The notes beneath the pieces are model-generated. The model did no database searches, had not been told where the DNA came from, and was given only the letters and a program-made list of their open reading frames with translations. Source: Naasia lichenicola (GTDB lineage: Bacteria; Actinomycetota; Actinomycetes; Actinomycetales; Microbacteriaceae). Taken from it: a stretch of 64,000 nucleotides of DNA. The stretch's first letter is position 1. The number at the start of each line of letters is the position of its first letter. The position numbers were made by a program, and so were the translations under genes. The DNA lies in contig NZ_SSSM01000001.1 of the NCBI RefSeq assembly GCF_004801885.1, positions 434,001 through 498,000 on the forward strand, in the 5' to 3' direction. Positions 42,474 to 51,060 of this stretch are shown in pieces.

Positions 42474-42881
42474 TCAGCCGAGGAGCTTGCGGAGCGTCTC
42501 GGCCTCGCTGGCGCTGACCTGTCCCACGAAGCGCTCCAGAACGGCGGCCGGGTTCTCCACCGAGCCGAGCACCTGGCGCATGAGCTGCGCCATGTGGTCC
42601 TCCCGCGTGCCGACCGCCGAGTAGGCATGCGGCCTCGAGGTGCGCTCGCGGGAGACGAAGCCCTTGTTCTCCAGCCGGGAGAGCACGGTAAGCATGGTGG
42701 TGGCGGCCGGCTTCTTCGCGTCCTCGCCGGCGGACGATCCAGCACCAGACCCAGCGCCCGATCCAGCGCCTGACCCAGCACCGGCGGGCAGCAGCTCGAT
42801 CAGCTCGTATGCGGTGAGGGGCGCGGACGCGCTCCAGAGCACATCCATCACGGATCGCTCCAGATCACCCAGCGTGAGCAC
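42474..42881 (-). CDS. BlaI/MecI/CopY-family transcriptional repressor
   Basis: This 135-residue winged-helix protein has the BlaI pattern: LTLGDLERSVMDVLWSASAP, LTAYELIELLP, TTMLTVLSRLENKGFVSRER and a C-terminal dimerisation part with FVGQVSASEAETLRKLL. A 20-residue Gly/Ser/Ala stretch (GAGSGAGSGAGSGAGSSAG) is inserted between the first helices and the recognition helix, where family members have a short turn. GTG start at 42881. It diverges from cydA, and two TAC-N5-GTA dyads lie between the starts. The likely role is repression of itself and cydAB, relieved by the downstream M56 protease. Confidence 0.88.
   Translation of the reverse strand: MLTLGDLERSVMDVLWSASAPLTAYELIELLPAGAGSGAGSGAGSGAGSSAGEDAKKPAATTMLTVLSRLENKGFVSRERTSRPHAYSAVGTREDHMAQLMRQVLGSVENPAAVLERFVGQVSASEAETLRKLLG
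42736..42783. repeat. 12-bp tandem repeat inside the repressor gene
   Basis: Four contiguous units, GATCCAGCACCA, GACCCAGCGCCC, GATCCAGCGCCT and GACCCAGCACCG (plus strand), encode the Gly-Ser-Gly-Ala linker on the minus strand. The unit length is a multiple of three, so copy-number change would keep the frame. Confidence 0.85.
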
Positions 42882-42926
42882 GACTGCCCCCTTCTCTCGC
42901 CCCAGTTTACGACAGATTCCCGGTTC

Positions 42927-42943
42927 TTCTACGCGCGGTAGAA
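42927..42943. promoter_or_regulatory. Putative BlaI-type operator 1
   Basis: TTCTACGCGCGGTAGAA is a perfect 6-bp dyad with a 5-bp centre. BlaI/MecI/CopY repressors bind TAC...GTA dyads. The left half also sits at the -35 position relative to a -10-like TACACT (42951-42956, 18-bp spacer) pointing to cydA. It is 46 bp upstream of the repressor start and 80 bp upstream of cydA. Confidence 0.65.
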
Positions 42944-42950
42944 ATCGGCG

Positions 42951-42956
42951 TACACT
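42951..42956 (+). promoter_or_regulatory. Possible -10 of the cyd operon
   Basis: TACACT lies 18 bp after TTCTAC and 66 bp before the cydA GTG. It lies between the two dyads, so a repressor bound at both would cover the promoter. The assignment rests on sequence likeness only. Confidence 0.35.
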
Positions 42957-42967
42957 CGAATCAAGGA

Positions 42968-42986
42968 TTTCTACATGAAGTAGAAA
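42968..42986. promoter_or_regulatory. Putative BlaI-type operator 2
   Basis: TTTCTACATGAAGTAGAAA is a perfect 7-bp dyad with a 5-bp centre and the same TTCTAC/GTAGAA arms as operator 1. Centres are 42 bp apart, about four DNA turns, so two repressor dimers would lie on the same face. It falls in the cydA leader, 36 bp before the start. Confidence 0.65.
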
Positions 42987-43022
42987 AGTGGCCTCCAGCC
43001 GCAGCCTGGACGAGGAGCAGAC

Positions 43023-44648
43023 GTGGATCCGGTCGACATCGCACGGTGGCAGTTCGGCATCACGACGGTCTACCACTTCTGGATGGTGCCGCTCACGATC
43101 GGGCTGGGCCCGGTGGTGGCGCTGATGCAGACCCTCTGGCTGCGCACCGGTCAGGAGCGCTACCTCCGGATGACCAAGTTCTGGGGGAAGCTCTACCTGA
43201 TCAACTTCATCATGGGAGTGGCCACCGGCCTCGTCCAGGAGTTCCAGTTCGGGATGGCCTGGAGCGAGTACGCCCGGTTCGTCGGTGACGTCTTCGGCGC
43301 ACCGCTCGCCATGGAGGGTCTGCTCGCGTTCTTCTTCGAGTCGACGTTCCTCGGGCTGTGGATCTTCGGCTGGAACCGGCTGCCGAGGCGGGTGCATCTC
43401 GCGACGCTGTGGATCGCCGTCTTCGGCTCGATCGCGTCGGCGTACTTCATCATCGTCGCCAACTCGTGGATGCAGCACCCCGTCGGCGTCGAGCTCGTCG
43501 AGGGCCGGGCGGTGATGACCGACATCTGGGCGGTGCTCGGCAACAGCACCGCGATCGCCGCCTTCACCCACACCATGTTCGGTGCACTTGGGGTGGGGGC
43601 CGGCTTCCTGATCGGCATCTCCTGGTACCACCTGTGGCGTCGGCGTCGTGACGGCATCGACTCCGTCGACGAGCTGGGCCGCGTCGTGGTGGGGGAGCGG
43701 GCGGACCTCCCCGGGCGGGATCGGCTCGACCACAGCGTCTGGCTCCGCTCGCTGAGGATCGGCGCGGCCGTCGCGATCCTCGGCTTCGGCGGAGTGGCCA
43801 TCACCGGCGATGCGCAGGCGAAGCTGATGTTCGAGCAGCAGCCGATGAAGATGGCCGCGGCGGAAGGCGCCTGCGAGTCGGGCACCAGCTTCTCGATCCT
43901 CTCGGTCGGCACCTTGGGCGATCGGGACTGCGACGGCGTGGTCGGCCTCATCGAGGTTCCTGGCGTCCTGTCATTCCTCGCCAACGGCTCGTTCGACGAG
44001 CCCGTGCGCGGTGTGAACGAGCTGCTGCCCGAGTACCAGGCGGCGTATGGCGAGACCCTTCCGGACGACTCGATCTACGGCGACCGCGCCGGCCAGCCCA
44101 TCCAGTACGTGCCGCTGATGGAGGTCACCTACTGGGGCTTCCGGCTGATGATCCTGTTCGGCGCCCTTGCAGCGTTCGCCGCCGTGGTCGCGCTCTGGCT
44201 GACCCGGAAGGGCACGGTCCCGCAGTCGAAATGGATCATGCGCCTCGCCGTGCTCGGCATCCTCGCGCCGTTCGCCGCCAACTCCGCAGGGTGGGTCTTC
44301 ACCGAGATGGGGCGCCAGCCGTTCGTGGTGGCGCCGAACCCGAATCCGAGCGGGGTGGATGGGGTGTTCATGTTCACGGCCGCCGCCGTCTCGCCGGGCG
44401 TCTCGTGGGGCGAGCTGCTGTTCTCGCTGATCACCCTCACCCTCGTCTACGGAGCGCTCATGGTCGTCGAGGTGCGGCTGATTGCCCGGTTCACCCGCGC
44501 CGGCGTGGCCGCCGCGATGCCCGAGCTCATCCATTCCCGCGATGACGCCGGCCATCCCGACGGCGACGGCGACGAGGGCGATCCACAGGCCGACGGGGCA
44601 GACAGCCGCGTCCGCCGTGCCGACGACGTGCTCGGCTTCGCGTACTAG
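43023..44648 (+). CDS. cydA: Cytochrome bd oxidase subunit I
   Basis: This 541-residue polytopic protein is CydA. The N-terminus RWQFGITTVYHFWMVPLTIG holds the haem-ligand His18. LQTLW-type loops follow, then GLVQEFQFGMAWSEYARFVG, AMEGLLAFFFESTFLGLW and NSTAIAAFTHTMFGALGVGA. EQQPMKMAAAEG marks the quinol-oxidation region, followed by a short Q-loop and GWVFTEMGRQPFVV. The complex oxidises menaquinol or ubiquinol and reduces O2 with high affinity, without proton pumping. The C-terminus is an Asp/Gly-rich tail. GTG start with GAGGAG upstream. First gene of cydA-cydB-cydDC. Confidence 0.95.
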   Translation: MDPVDIARWQFGITTVYHFWMVPLTIGLGPVVALMQTLWLRTGQERYLRMTKFWGKLYLINFIMGVATGLVQEFQFGMAWSEYARFVGDVFGAPLAMEGLLAFFFESTFLGLWIFGWNRLPRRVHLATLWIAVFGSIASAYFIIVANSWMQHPVGVELVEGRAVMTDIWAVLGNSTAIAAFTHTMFGALGVGAGFLIGISWYHLWRRRRDGIDSVDELGRVVVGERADLPGRDRLDHSVWLRSLRIGAAVAILGFGGVAITGDAQAKLMFEQQPMKMAAAEGACESGTSFSILSVGTLGDRDCDGVVGLIEVPGVLSFLANGSFDEPVRGVNELLPEYQAAYGETLPDDSIYGDRAGQPIQYVPLMEVTYWGFRLMILFGALAAFAAVVALWLTRKGTVPQSKWIMRLAVLGILAPFAANSAGWVFTEMGRQPFVVAPNPNPSGVDGVFMFTAAAVSPGVSWGELLFSLITLTLVYGALMVVEVRLIARFTRAGVAAAMPELIHSRDDAGHPDGDGDEGDPQADGADSRVRRADDVLGFAY

Positions 44649-44666
44649 AGCGGGAGATCGCTGACC

Positions 44667-45695
44667 ATGGAACTGCTGCCCACCGTCTGGTTCGTCGCCA
44701 TCGCCGCGCTCTGGACCGGCTATCTGCTGCTCGAGGGATTCGACCTCGGAGTGGGCATGCACATGCTCGTCTCCGCGCGCGGCGAGAGTCAGCGCCGACT
44801 CATGCTGAACACCATCGGCCCGGTCTGGGATGGCAACGAGGTGTGGCTGATCACCGCGGGCGCCGCCACCTTCGCCGCCTTCCCGCTCTGGTACGCCTCG
44901 CTGTTCTCGGGCCTGTACCTCCCGCTGGTCTTCGTGCTGCTCGGCCTCATCTTCCGGGCGGTCTCGATCGAGTACCGCGGCAAGGGCTCGACGGATCGTT
45001 GGCGCAGGATGTGCGACCTCGGACTCGGCGTCGGCTCGTTCGTCGCAGCCTTCGGCATCGGCGCGGCGCTCGGCATCACCACCACGGGTCTGCCGATCGA
45101 CGCGAACGGCGATCGGGTCGGCGGCCCGCTCGCCTGGCTGAGCGTCCCTGCCGTGCTCGGCGGGCTCGCCGTCGTCGGCTTCTGCCTCGTGCACGCCGCC
45201 GCCTTCCTCGCGCTCAAGACGGACGGACCGGTGCGTCGGCGATCCGGTCGGTTCGTCGGCGGCTGGGGCATCCTCGCTCTGCTGCCGATCGTCGGCTGGG
45301 TCCTGCTCGTGCAGGCGAACAACGCGAATCCGTGGAGCCTCGCGCTGGTGGCGGTCGCGGTCCTCGCGGTCGGCTACGGCTGGGTCAACGCCCACCGAGA
45401 AAACGAAGGGCGCGGATTCCTCGGGCTGGCGGTCTTCCTGATCGCCGGCGTCGCGAGCATCTTCTCGGCGGTCTATCCGGTGGTCCTGCCGTCGACGATC
45501 GATCCCGCCTTCGACCTGACGATCTCGAACGCGGCGAGCGGCGAGTACACGCTCGGCGTGATGACCTGGGTCACCGCGTTCGGACTGCCGCTGGTCTTCG
45601 TCTATCAGGGCTGGACCTACTGGGTCTTCCGCCGGCGCCTGTCGGAGCAGCACATCCCCGACGCGCACCCGGTCGTGTCGGCGGCGGGACGATGA
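44667..45695 (+). CDS. cydB: Cytochrome bd oxidase subunit II
   Basis: This 342-residue protein has eight to nine membrane segments and CydB motifs: TVWFVAIAALWTGYLLLEGF (conserved LEGFDLGVGMH), RRLMLNTIGPVWDGNEVWLI, AAFPLWYASLFSGLYLPLVF, FRAVSIEYRGKGST and the late GWTYWVFRRRL. It pairs with CydA to form the bd oxidase. It is 18 bp downstream of cydA, and its stop overlaps the ATG of the exporter gene (ATGA). Confidence 0.95.
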   Translation: MELLPTVWFVAIAALWTGYLLLEGFDLGVGMHMLVSARGESQRRLMLNTIGPVWDGNEVWLITAGAATFAAFPLWYASLFSGLYLPLVFVLLGLIFRAVSIEYRGKGSTDRWRRMCDLGLGVGSFVAAFGIGAALGITTTGLPIDANGDRVGGPLAWLSVPAVLGGLAVVGFCLVHAAAFLALKTDGPVRRRSGRFVGGWGILALLPIVGWVLLVQANNANPWSLALVAVAVLAVGYGWVNAHRENEGRGFLGLAVFLIAGVASIFSAVYPVVLPSTIDPAFDLTISNAASGEYTLGVMTWVTAFGLPLVFVYQGWTYWVFRRRLSEQHIPDAHPVVSAAGR

Positions 45696-48600
45696 GCACC
45701 GTCCGCGCTGCACGCACATCCCCGAGACGGTCCTCCCTGACACAGCCCTCCGCCCGCGGCCCTCGGGCGATGCTCGCCGAGCTGGGGGAGAAGCGCAGCC
45801 GGCTGATCTACCTGCTGGGCCTGCTCAGCGGCATCAAGGCGCTCTCCCTCGTCGCGATCGCGGGCGGACTGGCCGCGGGAATCAGCGACCTCGCGGTCGG
45901 CAGCGGGAGCTGGACGGCGGTGATCCCCGTCATCGCATGCGCCGCGGTCGCACGCGCCCTGTCCGGCTGGGGAGCCGAGGTGGTGGGAGCCCGTGCGGCC
46001 CTCGACACCACGGGCGAGCTGCGCGACGGCCTCGCCGCCCGCGCCGCGCGGTCCGGGGCGGGTCAGCATGCTGCGTCGGGATCGGGATCGGTCGCCGCAC
46101 TGGGAACGGTCGGACTCGACGGCCTGGACGCCTACTTCACGACGGTGCTGCCCGCCATGGTGAGCGCCGCCGTCGTTCCGCTGATCGTCGGCATCCGGAT
46201 CTTCGCGGCCGACCCGCTCAGCGCCATCCTCATCCTGATCACGGTCCCGCTCATCCCCATCTTCATGATCCTGGTCGGCGGCCACACCCGCGATGGCGTC
46301 GATGCGGCCGCCTCCGCGCTCACCAGGCTGACCGATCAGCTGATCGAGCTGGCGCGCGGCCTGCCCGTCCTGGTCGGCCTCAACCGGGCCGATGACGTCG
46401 CCGCCACGCTCGAGCGCCTGTCGGACGAGCACCGGGTGCGGACGATGGCGACCCTGCGCACGGCGTTCCTGTCGGCGCTCGTGCTCGAGCTCATCTCCAC
46501 CATCTCGGTGGCCCTCGTCGCAGTCGGCATCGGCCTGCGCCTGGTCACGGGCGACCTCGATCTCGAAGTCGGACTGCTCGTGCTGATCCTCGCCGCCGAA
46601 TGCTACGCACCGCTTCGGGACGTCGGCGTCGCCTTCCATGCCGCCGAAGACGGCCGTGGCGCACTCCGTCGCGCTCGCGCGTTCATCGAGGCACCCGTTC
46701 CGGCCGGTGTGCTGGGGGATGAGGAGACCTCCGCCGGCGCCCCGACCCGGATGGGAGCCGGACCGGTCGATCTCAGAGTCGACGGACTCGGCATCCGCTA
46801 TCCGGATCGCACCGAGGCGACGATCGCATCACTGAGCTTCGAAGCCGAGCCCGGCACGACCATCGCGCTGCGCGGTGCGAGCGGCACGGGCAAGTCGAGC
46901 GTCCTCGCGGTGCTGGCAGGAACGCCCTTCGGCGCGGGAGCAGAGGTCTCGGGTCGGGTCGGAGGACTGCACGGACGCACGGTCGCCTACGCACCGCAGC
47001 ACGTGCACACGGTCGGAGAGACGGTCCGGGCGGAACTGGAGCTGTACGGGGCCGGCCTGGAGGAGGAGCGCCGCGGGCAGGTCATCGACGCCCTGCTTCG
47101 AGAATTCGACCTCCAGGTCGTCGCGGACAGCGATCCGTCTCAGCTGAGCCCGGGCGAGCTTCGCCGACTGGCTGTCGTGCGGGCCCTGTTGCGGGTGGAA
47201 GCCGGGGCGGGGATCCTGCTGCTCGACGAGCCGACCGCGCATCTCGACGAGCACCGGGCCGCCACCGTCCGCAACGCCATCGCGCGCCTGCACGGCTCTG
47301 TCACCATCGTGTTCTGCTCGCACGACCCTCGGGTCGTCGCACTCGCCGACCACACCGTGGCCGTGGGCCACGAACAGGGTCCGGGCGGGGAGCGCGGGCT
47401 GCCTGCTCGCTTCGCGGAAGACGGCCACCCAGCCGGCATCAGCAGAGCTGAGCAGATGCCTGCCGCCGCGGCCGCCGCATCGAACCCACCGGCGTCGCCC
47501 GTGCCGCTTCCCCTCGTCCTGGAGACCCTCCGATCCATCCTGCGCCCCGTCGCAGGACCGCTCCTCGGCTCCGCGATCCTCGGCAGCTTCGCGGCACTGT
47601 TCGCGATCGCGCTCACCGCCGTCTCGGGCTGGCTGATCGTGCGAGCCAGCGAGCATCCGCCGATCATGTACCTGACGGTCGCGATCGTCGGCGTGCGGTT
47701 CTTCGGCATCGGGCGCTCCGGACTCCGCTACGCCGAGAGGCTGAGCACCCATTCCGCGGTCTTCGCCTCGCTCACCGTGCTGCGCGGGAGGCTCTGGCGC
47801 GCGATCGCCCGACGCGGTGCCGCCTCGCGAGCCGTTCTGGGCGGAGGCGGCCCGTTCGACGCGGTCATCGTCGTCGCCGATCAGGTGCGCGACCTTGCTC
47901 CTCGTGTGCTCCTCCCGCCGGTGATCGCAGTGCTGTCGAGCGTCGCGGCGGTCGTCGCGGTCGCTCTCCTGCATGCGCCTGCGCTGGCGGCGCTGATTCC
48001 CGCGCTGCTGATCTGCCTCGTGCTCGCGCCGATCCTGGCGATCGCGACCGATCGGTCCGCCACGCGGACGCGCACGGCGTTGCGCTCCGTGACGGCTCGA
48101 CGCCTTCCCCCGTTCCTCGCGGCCGCCGCCGAGCTCGTCGCGAACGGCGTGGATGGCGAGGTGCGCCGGGCCTTGCGAGAGGACGATGCCGTCGCCGCGG
48201 CGGCGGCGAAGCGCGCGGCGTGGTCGCGCGGACTCACCGGCGCTCTGGTGATCGGCGTCCTGACTGCGGCCTCGGGCGTCATGCTCGCCGTGAGCGCACC
48301 CGCCGCGGCCGGCGGAACTCTGAGCGGCGAGGTCGTGGCCGTGCTGGCCCTGCTGCCCCTCGCGATGATCGAGGTCATGCTGGGCGTCGTGACGGCCGCT
48401 CAGCAGTGGCCCGCGCTGCGTGTCGCGCTCGCTCGTTCGGCGAGGGTGCTCGGACCGGAGCCGCTCGAGGCCGCCGACCCGGCTGCCGCCACGCGGCTCG
48501 AGGGAATCGACAGCCTCGAGCTCGTCGCGGCCGCTGCCGTCTGGCCCGACGACGGCGCGCGCGCCTTCCCTGCCGTCTCGGCTCGCATCGAGCGAGGCGA

Positions 48601-49192
48601 GTGGCTGCGGGTGGAGGGCCGATCGGGTGCCGGGAAGACGGCACTGCTCGCCGCGATCATGGGCCGACTTCCGATCGCCTCCGGGGATCTCCTCGTGAAC
48701 GGCATCCCAGCGTCGGAGCTGATGCCCGAAGATCTTCGGGATCGGATCTCATGGTGTCCGCAGGAGGCGTTCCTCTTCGACTCCACCATCCGCGGGAACC
48801 TCCTCATCGCTCGCCCGCATCATGACCGACCGACGGAGGCGGAGATGCTCGGTGCCCTCCGCCGAGTTGGCCTCGGGCCGCTGCTCGACCGGCTTCCTGA
48901 CGGCCTGGACAGCAGGGTCGGCGCGCAGGGCGGACAGCTGTCCGGCGGTGAGCGCCAGCGGCTGGCCGTGGCACGGAGTCTGCTCAGTAGTGCGGATGTG
49001 GTGCTGCTGGATGAGCCGACCGCGCATCTCGATCATGATTCGGCCGTGACGCTGATGGCCGATCTGCGGACGGCACTGCGCGACCATCTCGTGGTCCTGG
49101 TCAGCCACGACCCCGCGGCGGTCGACGTCAGGGATGCGGTCCTCCGCCTGGACTCTTCGAGCCCGTCCCGGGCTCTTCAGCCGGTCGCCTGA
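45692..49192 (+). CDS. cydDC: Fused CydDC thiol-reductant ABC exporter
   Basis: This 1166-residue protein joins the CydD and CydC half-transporters. The CydD half has six membrane segments, Walker A RGASGTGKSSV (about residue 395), signature LSPGELRRLAVVRALL (about 484) and LLLDEPTAHLDEHRA. The CydC half starts near residue 600, with AVSGWLIVRASEHPPIMYLT in its first segments, Walker A EGRSGAGKTALL (about 976), LSGGERQRLAVARSLL (about 1082) and VLLDEPTAHLDHD. CydDC exports glutathione/cysteine-type thiols and is needed to assemble bd oxidase haems. Fusion is common in actinobacteria. The start overlaps the cydB stop by four bases. Confidence 0.93.
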   Translation: MSTVRAARTSPRRSSLTQPSARGPRAMLAELGEKRSRLIYLLGLLSGIKALSLVAIAGGLAAGISDLAVGSGSWTAVIPVIACAAVARALSGWGAEVVGARAALDTTGELRDGLAARAARSGAGQHAASGSGSVAALGTVGLDGLDAYFTTVLPAMVSAAVVPLIVGIRIFAADPLSAILILITVPLIPIFMILVGGHTRDGVDAAASALTRLTDQLIELARGLPVLVGLNRADDVAATLERLSDEHRVRTMATLRTAFLSALVLELISTISVALVAVGIGLRLVTGDLDLEVGLLVLILAAECYAPLRDVGVAFHAAEDGRGALRRARAFIEAPVPAGVLGDEETSAGAPTRMGAGPVDLRVDGLGIRYPDRTEATIASLSFEAEPGTTIALRGASGTGKSSVLAVLAGTPFGAGAEVSGRVGGLHGRTVAYAPQHVHTVGETVRAELELYGAGLEEERRGQVIDALLREFDLQVVADSDPSQLSPGELRRLAVVRALLRVEAGAGILLLDEPTAHLDEHRAATVRNAIARLHGSVTIVFCSHDPRVVALADHTVAVGHEQGPGGERGLPARFAEDGHPAGISRAEQMPAAAAAASNPPASPVPLPLVLETLRSILRPVAGPLLGSAILGSFAALFAIALTAVSGWLIVRASEHPPIMYLTVAIVGVRFFGIGRSGLRYAERLSTHSAVFASLTVLRGRLWRAIARRGAASRAVLGGGGPFDAVIVVADQVRDLAPRVLLPPVIAVLSSVAAVVAVALLHAPALAALIPALLICLVLAPILAIATDRSATRTRTALRSVTARRLPPFLAAAAELVANGVDGEVRRALREDDAVAAAAAKRAAWSRGLTGALVIGVLTAASGVMLAVSAPAAAGGTLSGEVVAVLALLPLAMIEVMLGVVTAAQQWPALRVALARSARVLGPEPLEAADPAAATRLEGIDSLELVAAAAVWPDDGARAFPAVSARIERGEWLRVEGRSGAGKTALLAAIMGRLPIASGDLLVNGIPASELMPEDLRDRISWCPQEAFLFDSTIRGNLLIARPHHDRPTEAEMLGALRRVGLGPLLDRLPDGLDSRVGAQGGQLSGGERQRLAVARSLLSSADVVLLDEPTAHLDHDSAVTLMADLRTALRDHLVVLVSHDPAAVDVRDAVLRLDSSSPSRALQPVA

Positions 49193-49220
49193 GTCGGCGG
49201 CTCGGCCGGCACGGCGGACC

Positions 49221-49868
49221 TCAGCGGGTGGAGACGAATATCCAGGCTGCGACCATGCCGAGGAGCACGGGCACGACGAGGCTCGCGCACCAGATGGCGA
49301 TCGGCAGCCAGCCGGGACGGCGGCCATCGGTCGTGTGCATGGCACGGACGATCAGGTAGGCCAGCGGCGAGAGCAGCAGCCAGAGAGCGGACGGCGCGGT
49401 GAACTTCCTCGCGAGGAGTGTCGCCCGGTCCAGGAGCGTGAAGGTCACCGACGCGGTGAAGAAGATGCCGAGGATGAGCATCGGCAGCGGTGCGGCGTAG
49501 AGCTGCGGCTGCAGCACCGCGAAGAGGAAGTCGGCAACCGCGTAGACCGCTGGGCTCACGGCGATCAGCCACACCCAGGGCGAATACGCGGACGGGACGA
49601 CCTCACTCGCCGCGCGTCGGGCGGCGGCGGCCTGATGCGTCTCGACGGCGCCCCGCTGAACGTTGACGGCCGCGAGGGCCTCGAAGTGGATGGGTCGGAT
49701 GACGGCGTCCACCGGTTCGATGACCGTACGGTGGATGTCCCGACGGCGAGGCAGCGGCGGCAGCTCGGTGACAGGCAGTGCGGTCACAGGCATTGCGGTC
49801 ACAGGCATTGCGGTGACTGACAGCTCGGTGTGGGGCAGGCCGGGGAGGGTCGTCGCAGTGTCGCTCAC
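49221..49868 (-). CDS. Membrane protein with repeated VTAMP segment, 215 aa
   Basis: The N-terminal 90 residues are soluble and contain a short repeat VTAMPVTAMPVTALPVTELP (about residues 20-39). The C-terminal half has four membrane segments: WVWLIAVSPAVYAVADFLF, LYAAPLPMLILGIFFTAS, APSALWLLLSPLAYLIVRA and WLPIAIWCASLVVPVLLGMV. No family is recognised. GTG at 49868 follows GGGGG; longer frames upstream run through a hairpin and are unlikely. Confidence 0.75.
   Translation of the reverse strand: MSDTATTLPGLPHTELSVTAMPVTAMPVTALPVTELPPLPRRRDIHRTVIEPVDAVIRPIHFEALAAVNVQRGAVETHQAAAARRAASEVVPSAYSPWVWLIAVSPAVYAVADFLFAVLQPQLYAAPLPMLILGIFFTASVTFTLLDRATLLARKFTAPSALWLLLSPLAYLIVRAMHTTDGRRPGWLPIAIWCASLVVPVLLGMVAAWIFVSTR
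49767..49811. repeat. 15-bp tandem repeat, three units
   Basis: The units GGTGACAGGCAGTGC, GGTCACAGGCATTGC and GGTCACAGGCATTGC are contiguous. They encode the VTAMP repeat of the membrane protein on the minus strand and keep frame. Two units are identical, which suggests recent slippage. Confidence 0.8.
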
Positions 49869-49933
49869 GATCAGCCCCCGATGATCTCCGCGCCCGAAGC
49901 GCAGTTGCCTGATGGCCATCGCAGTCCGTCGGA

Positions 49934-49963
49934 GGCCCGCGAGCCATGGAGAGCTCGCGGGCC
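49934..49963. other. Hairpin in the 5' leader of the VTAMP membrane protein
   Basis: GGCCCGCGAGC (49934-49944) pairs with GCTCGCGGGCC (49953-49963) across an 8-nt loop. It is 66 bp upstream of the GTG at 49868, on the leader side. Attenuation is possible, or it may be an unrelated palindrome. The remainder of the 276-bp gap 49869-50144 shows no gene. Confidence 0.45.
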
Positions 49964-50144
49964 GCACAACAGTTGGTTGGATGGACCGGGTCCAGGTTAC
50001 GACGCATGTTAGGAGCGACACGCGTCCCAATTGTGGTTACGACCAGGGGTGTTGTCGGGCCCTCGGTCTGAGGCCGCCCGCGGTAGGTGAGACCGTCAGT
50101 GAGAAGCGCCGCGGGACATCCTCGAACTCCGCTACACATGGAGG

Positions 50145-51020
50145 GTGATCGCGCTCCTCGGACTCGGCAGCGCCATCATCTACGGAGCCTCCGACTTCTT
50201 CGCCGGCCTCGCCTCGCGGAGGCTGTCCTCGCTGTTCGTCGCCTTCCTCAGCTCGATCGTCGCCGGGCTCCTGGTGCTGGTGGGAGTGCTCGTCAGCGCC
50301 CCGACCTGGTCGACGGAGACGGTCGTGCTCGGATCGGTCGCCGGGCTCCTCGGATCGATCGGCACGTGGGCGTTCTACGCGAGCCTCGCCATCGGACCGA
50401 TGAGCGTCATCTCGCCCGGCGTGGCCACGATCTATGCCGTCGTGCCCGCCATCGCGGGCATCGCGCTCGGCGAGCGATTCCCACCGGCGGGCTACGTCGC
50501 CCTCGTCGCCGTGGTCGGTGCGGCCATCCTGCTCTCCCTGAACCGCGGGAGCGAGAAGGCTCGGATCCGCCCCCGTGCCGTGCTGCTCGGCGTCATCGCC
50601 GGTCTCGGCTACGCGGGCTACATCATCGCCATCGATCGGACCTCCGAGGAGTCGGGGCTCGCGCCGCTGCTGGTCGACTTTCTCGTGGCCGTCCTGGTGC
50701 TCGGCCTGGCGCTGCTGACCCTGCGCATCCGCCGCTTCTCGCAGCCCGAAGCGACGGCTCCCGTGGCGGTCTCCGCAGAGGATCGGCGACGCGGCCTGCT
50801 GCTCAGCGTCGTGACGGGCGTGACGCTGGCGGTCGGCAACATCCTGCTGGTGATCGGACTGCACATCGGCGACCTTGCGGTGATGGGCGTGCTCAACTCG
50901 CTGTATCCGCTCGGCACCGTGCTGCTCGCCATGATCGTGCTGCGTGAGCGCCTCAGTCCGCTCCAGCTCACGGGCGTGGTGCTCGCCCTCGGCGGATCCG
51001 CCCTCCTCGCCGTCGCCTGA
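50145..51020 (+). CDS. EamA/DMT-superfamily transporter
   Basis: This 291-residue protein has ten membrane segments in two EamA repeats. The first begins GLGSAIIYGASDFFAGLASR and includes GSIGTWAFYASLAIGPMSVI. The second includes GYAGYIIAIDRTSEESGLAP and VLNSLYPLGTVLLAMIVLRE. The family exports amino acids, nucleosides or other metabolites. The substrate is unknown. GTG at 50145, with a close GGAGG. Confidence 0.88.
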   Translation: MIALLGLGSAIIYGASDFFAGLASRRLSSLFVAFLSSIVAGLLVLVGVLVSAPTWSTETVVLGSVAGLLGSIGTWAFYASLAIGPMSVISPGVATIYAVVPAIAGIALGERFPPAGYVALVAVVGAAILLSLNRGSEKARIRPRAVLLGVIAGLGYAGYIIAIDRTSEESGLAPLLVDFLVAVLVLGLALLTLRIRRFSQPEATAPVAVSAEDRRRGLLLSVVTGVTLAVGNILLVIGLHIGDLAVMGVLNSLYPLGTVLLAMIVLRERLSPLQLTGVVLALGGSALLAVA

Positions 51021-51060
51021 CCTTCGGGGTCTGAGCCGACCCCTCAGCGGAACGAACACT

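Noticed and set aside
44843-45691. Longer start for the exporter gene within cydB
   Set aside because: The upstream frame is antisense-like Arg-rich translation of cydB. The ATG at 45692 with ATGA overlap and the family N-terminus is the clear start.
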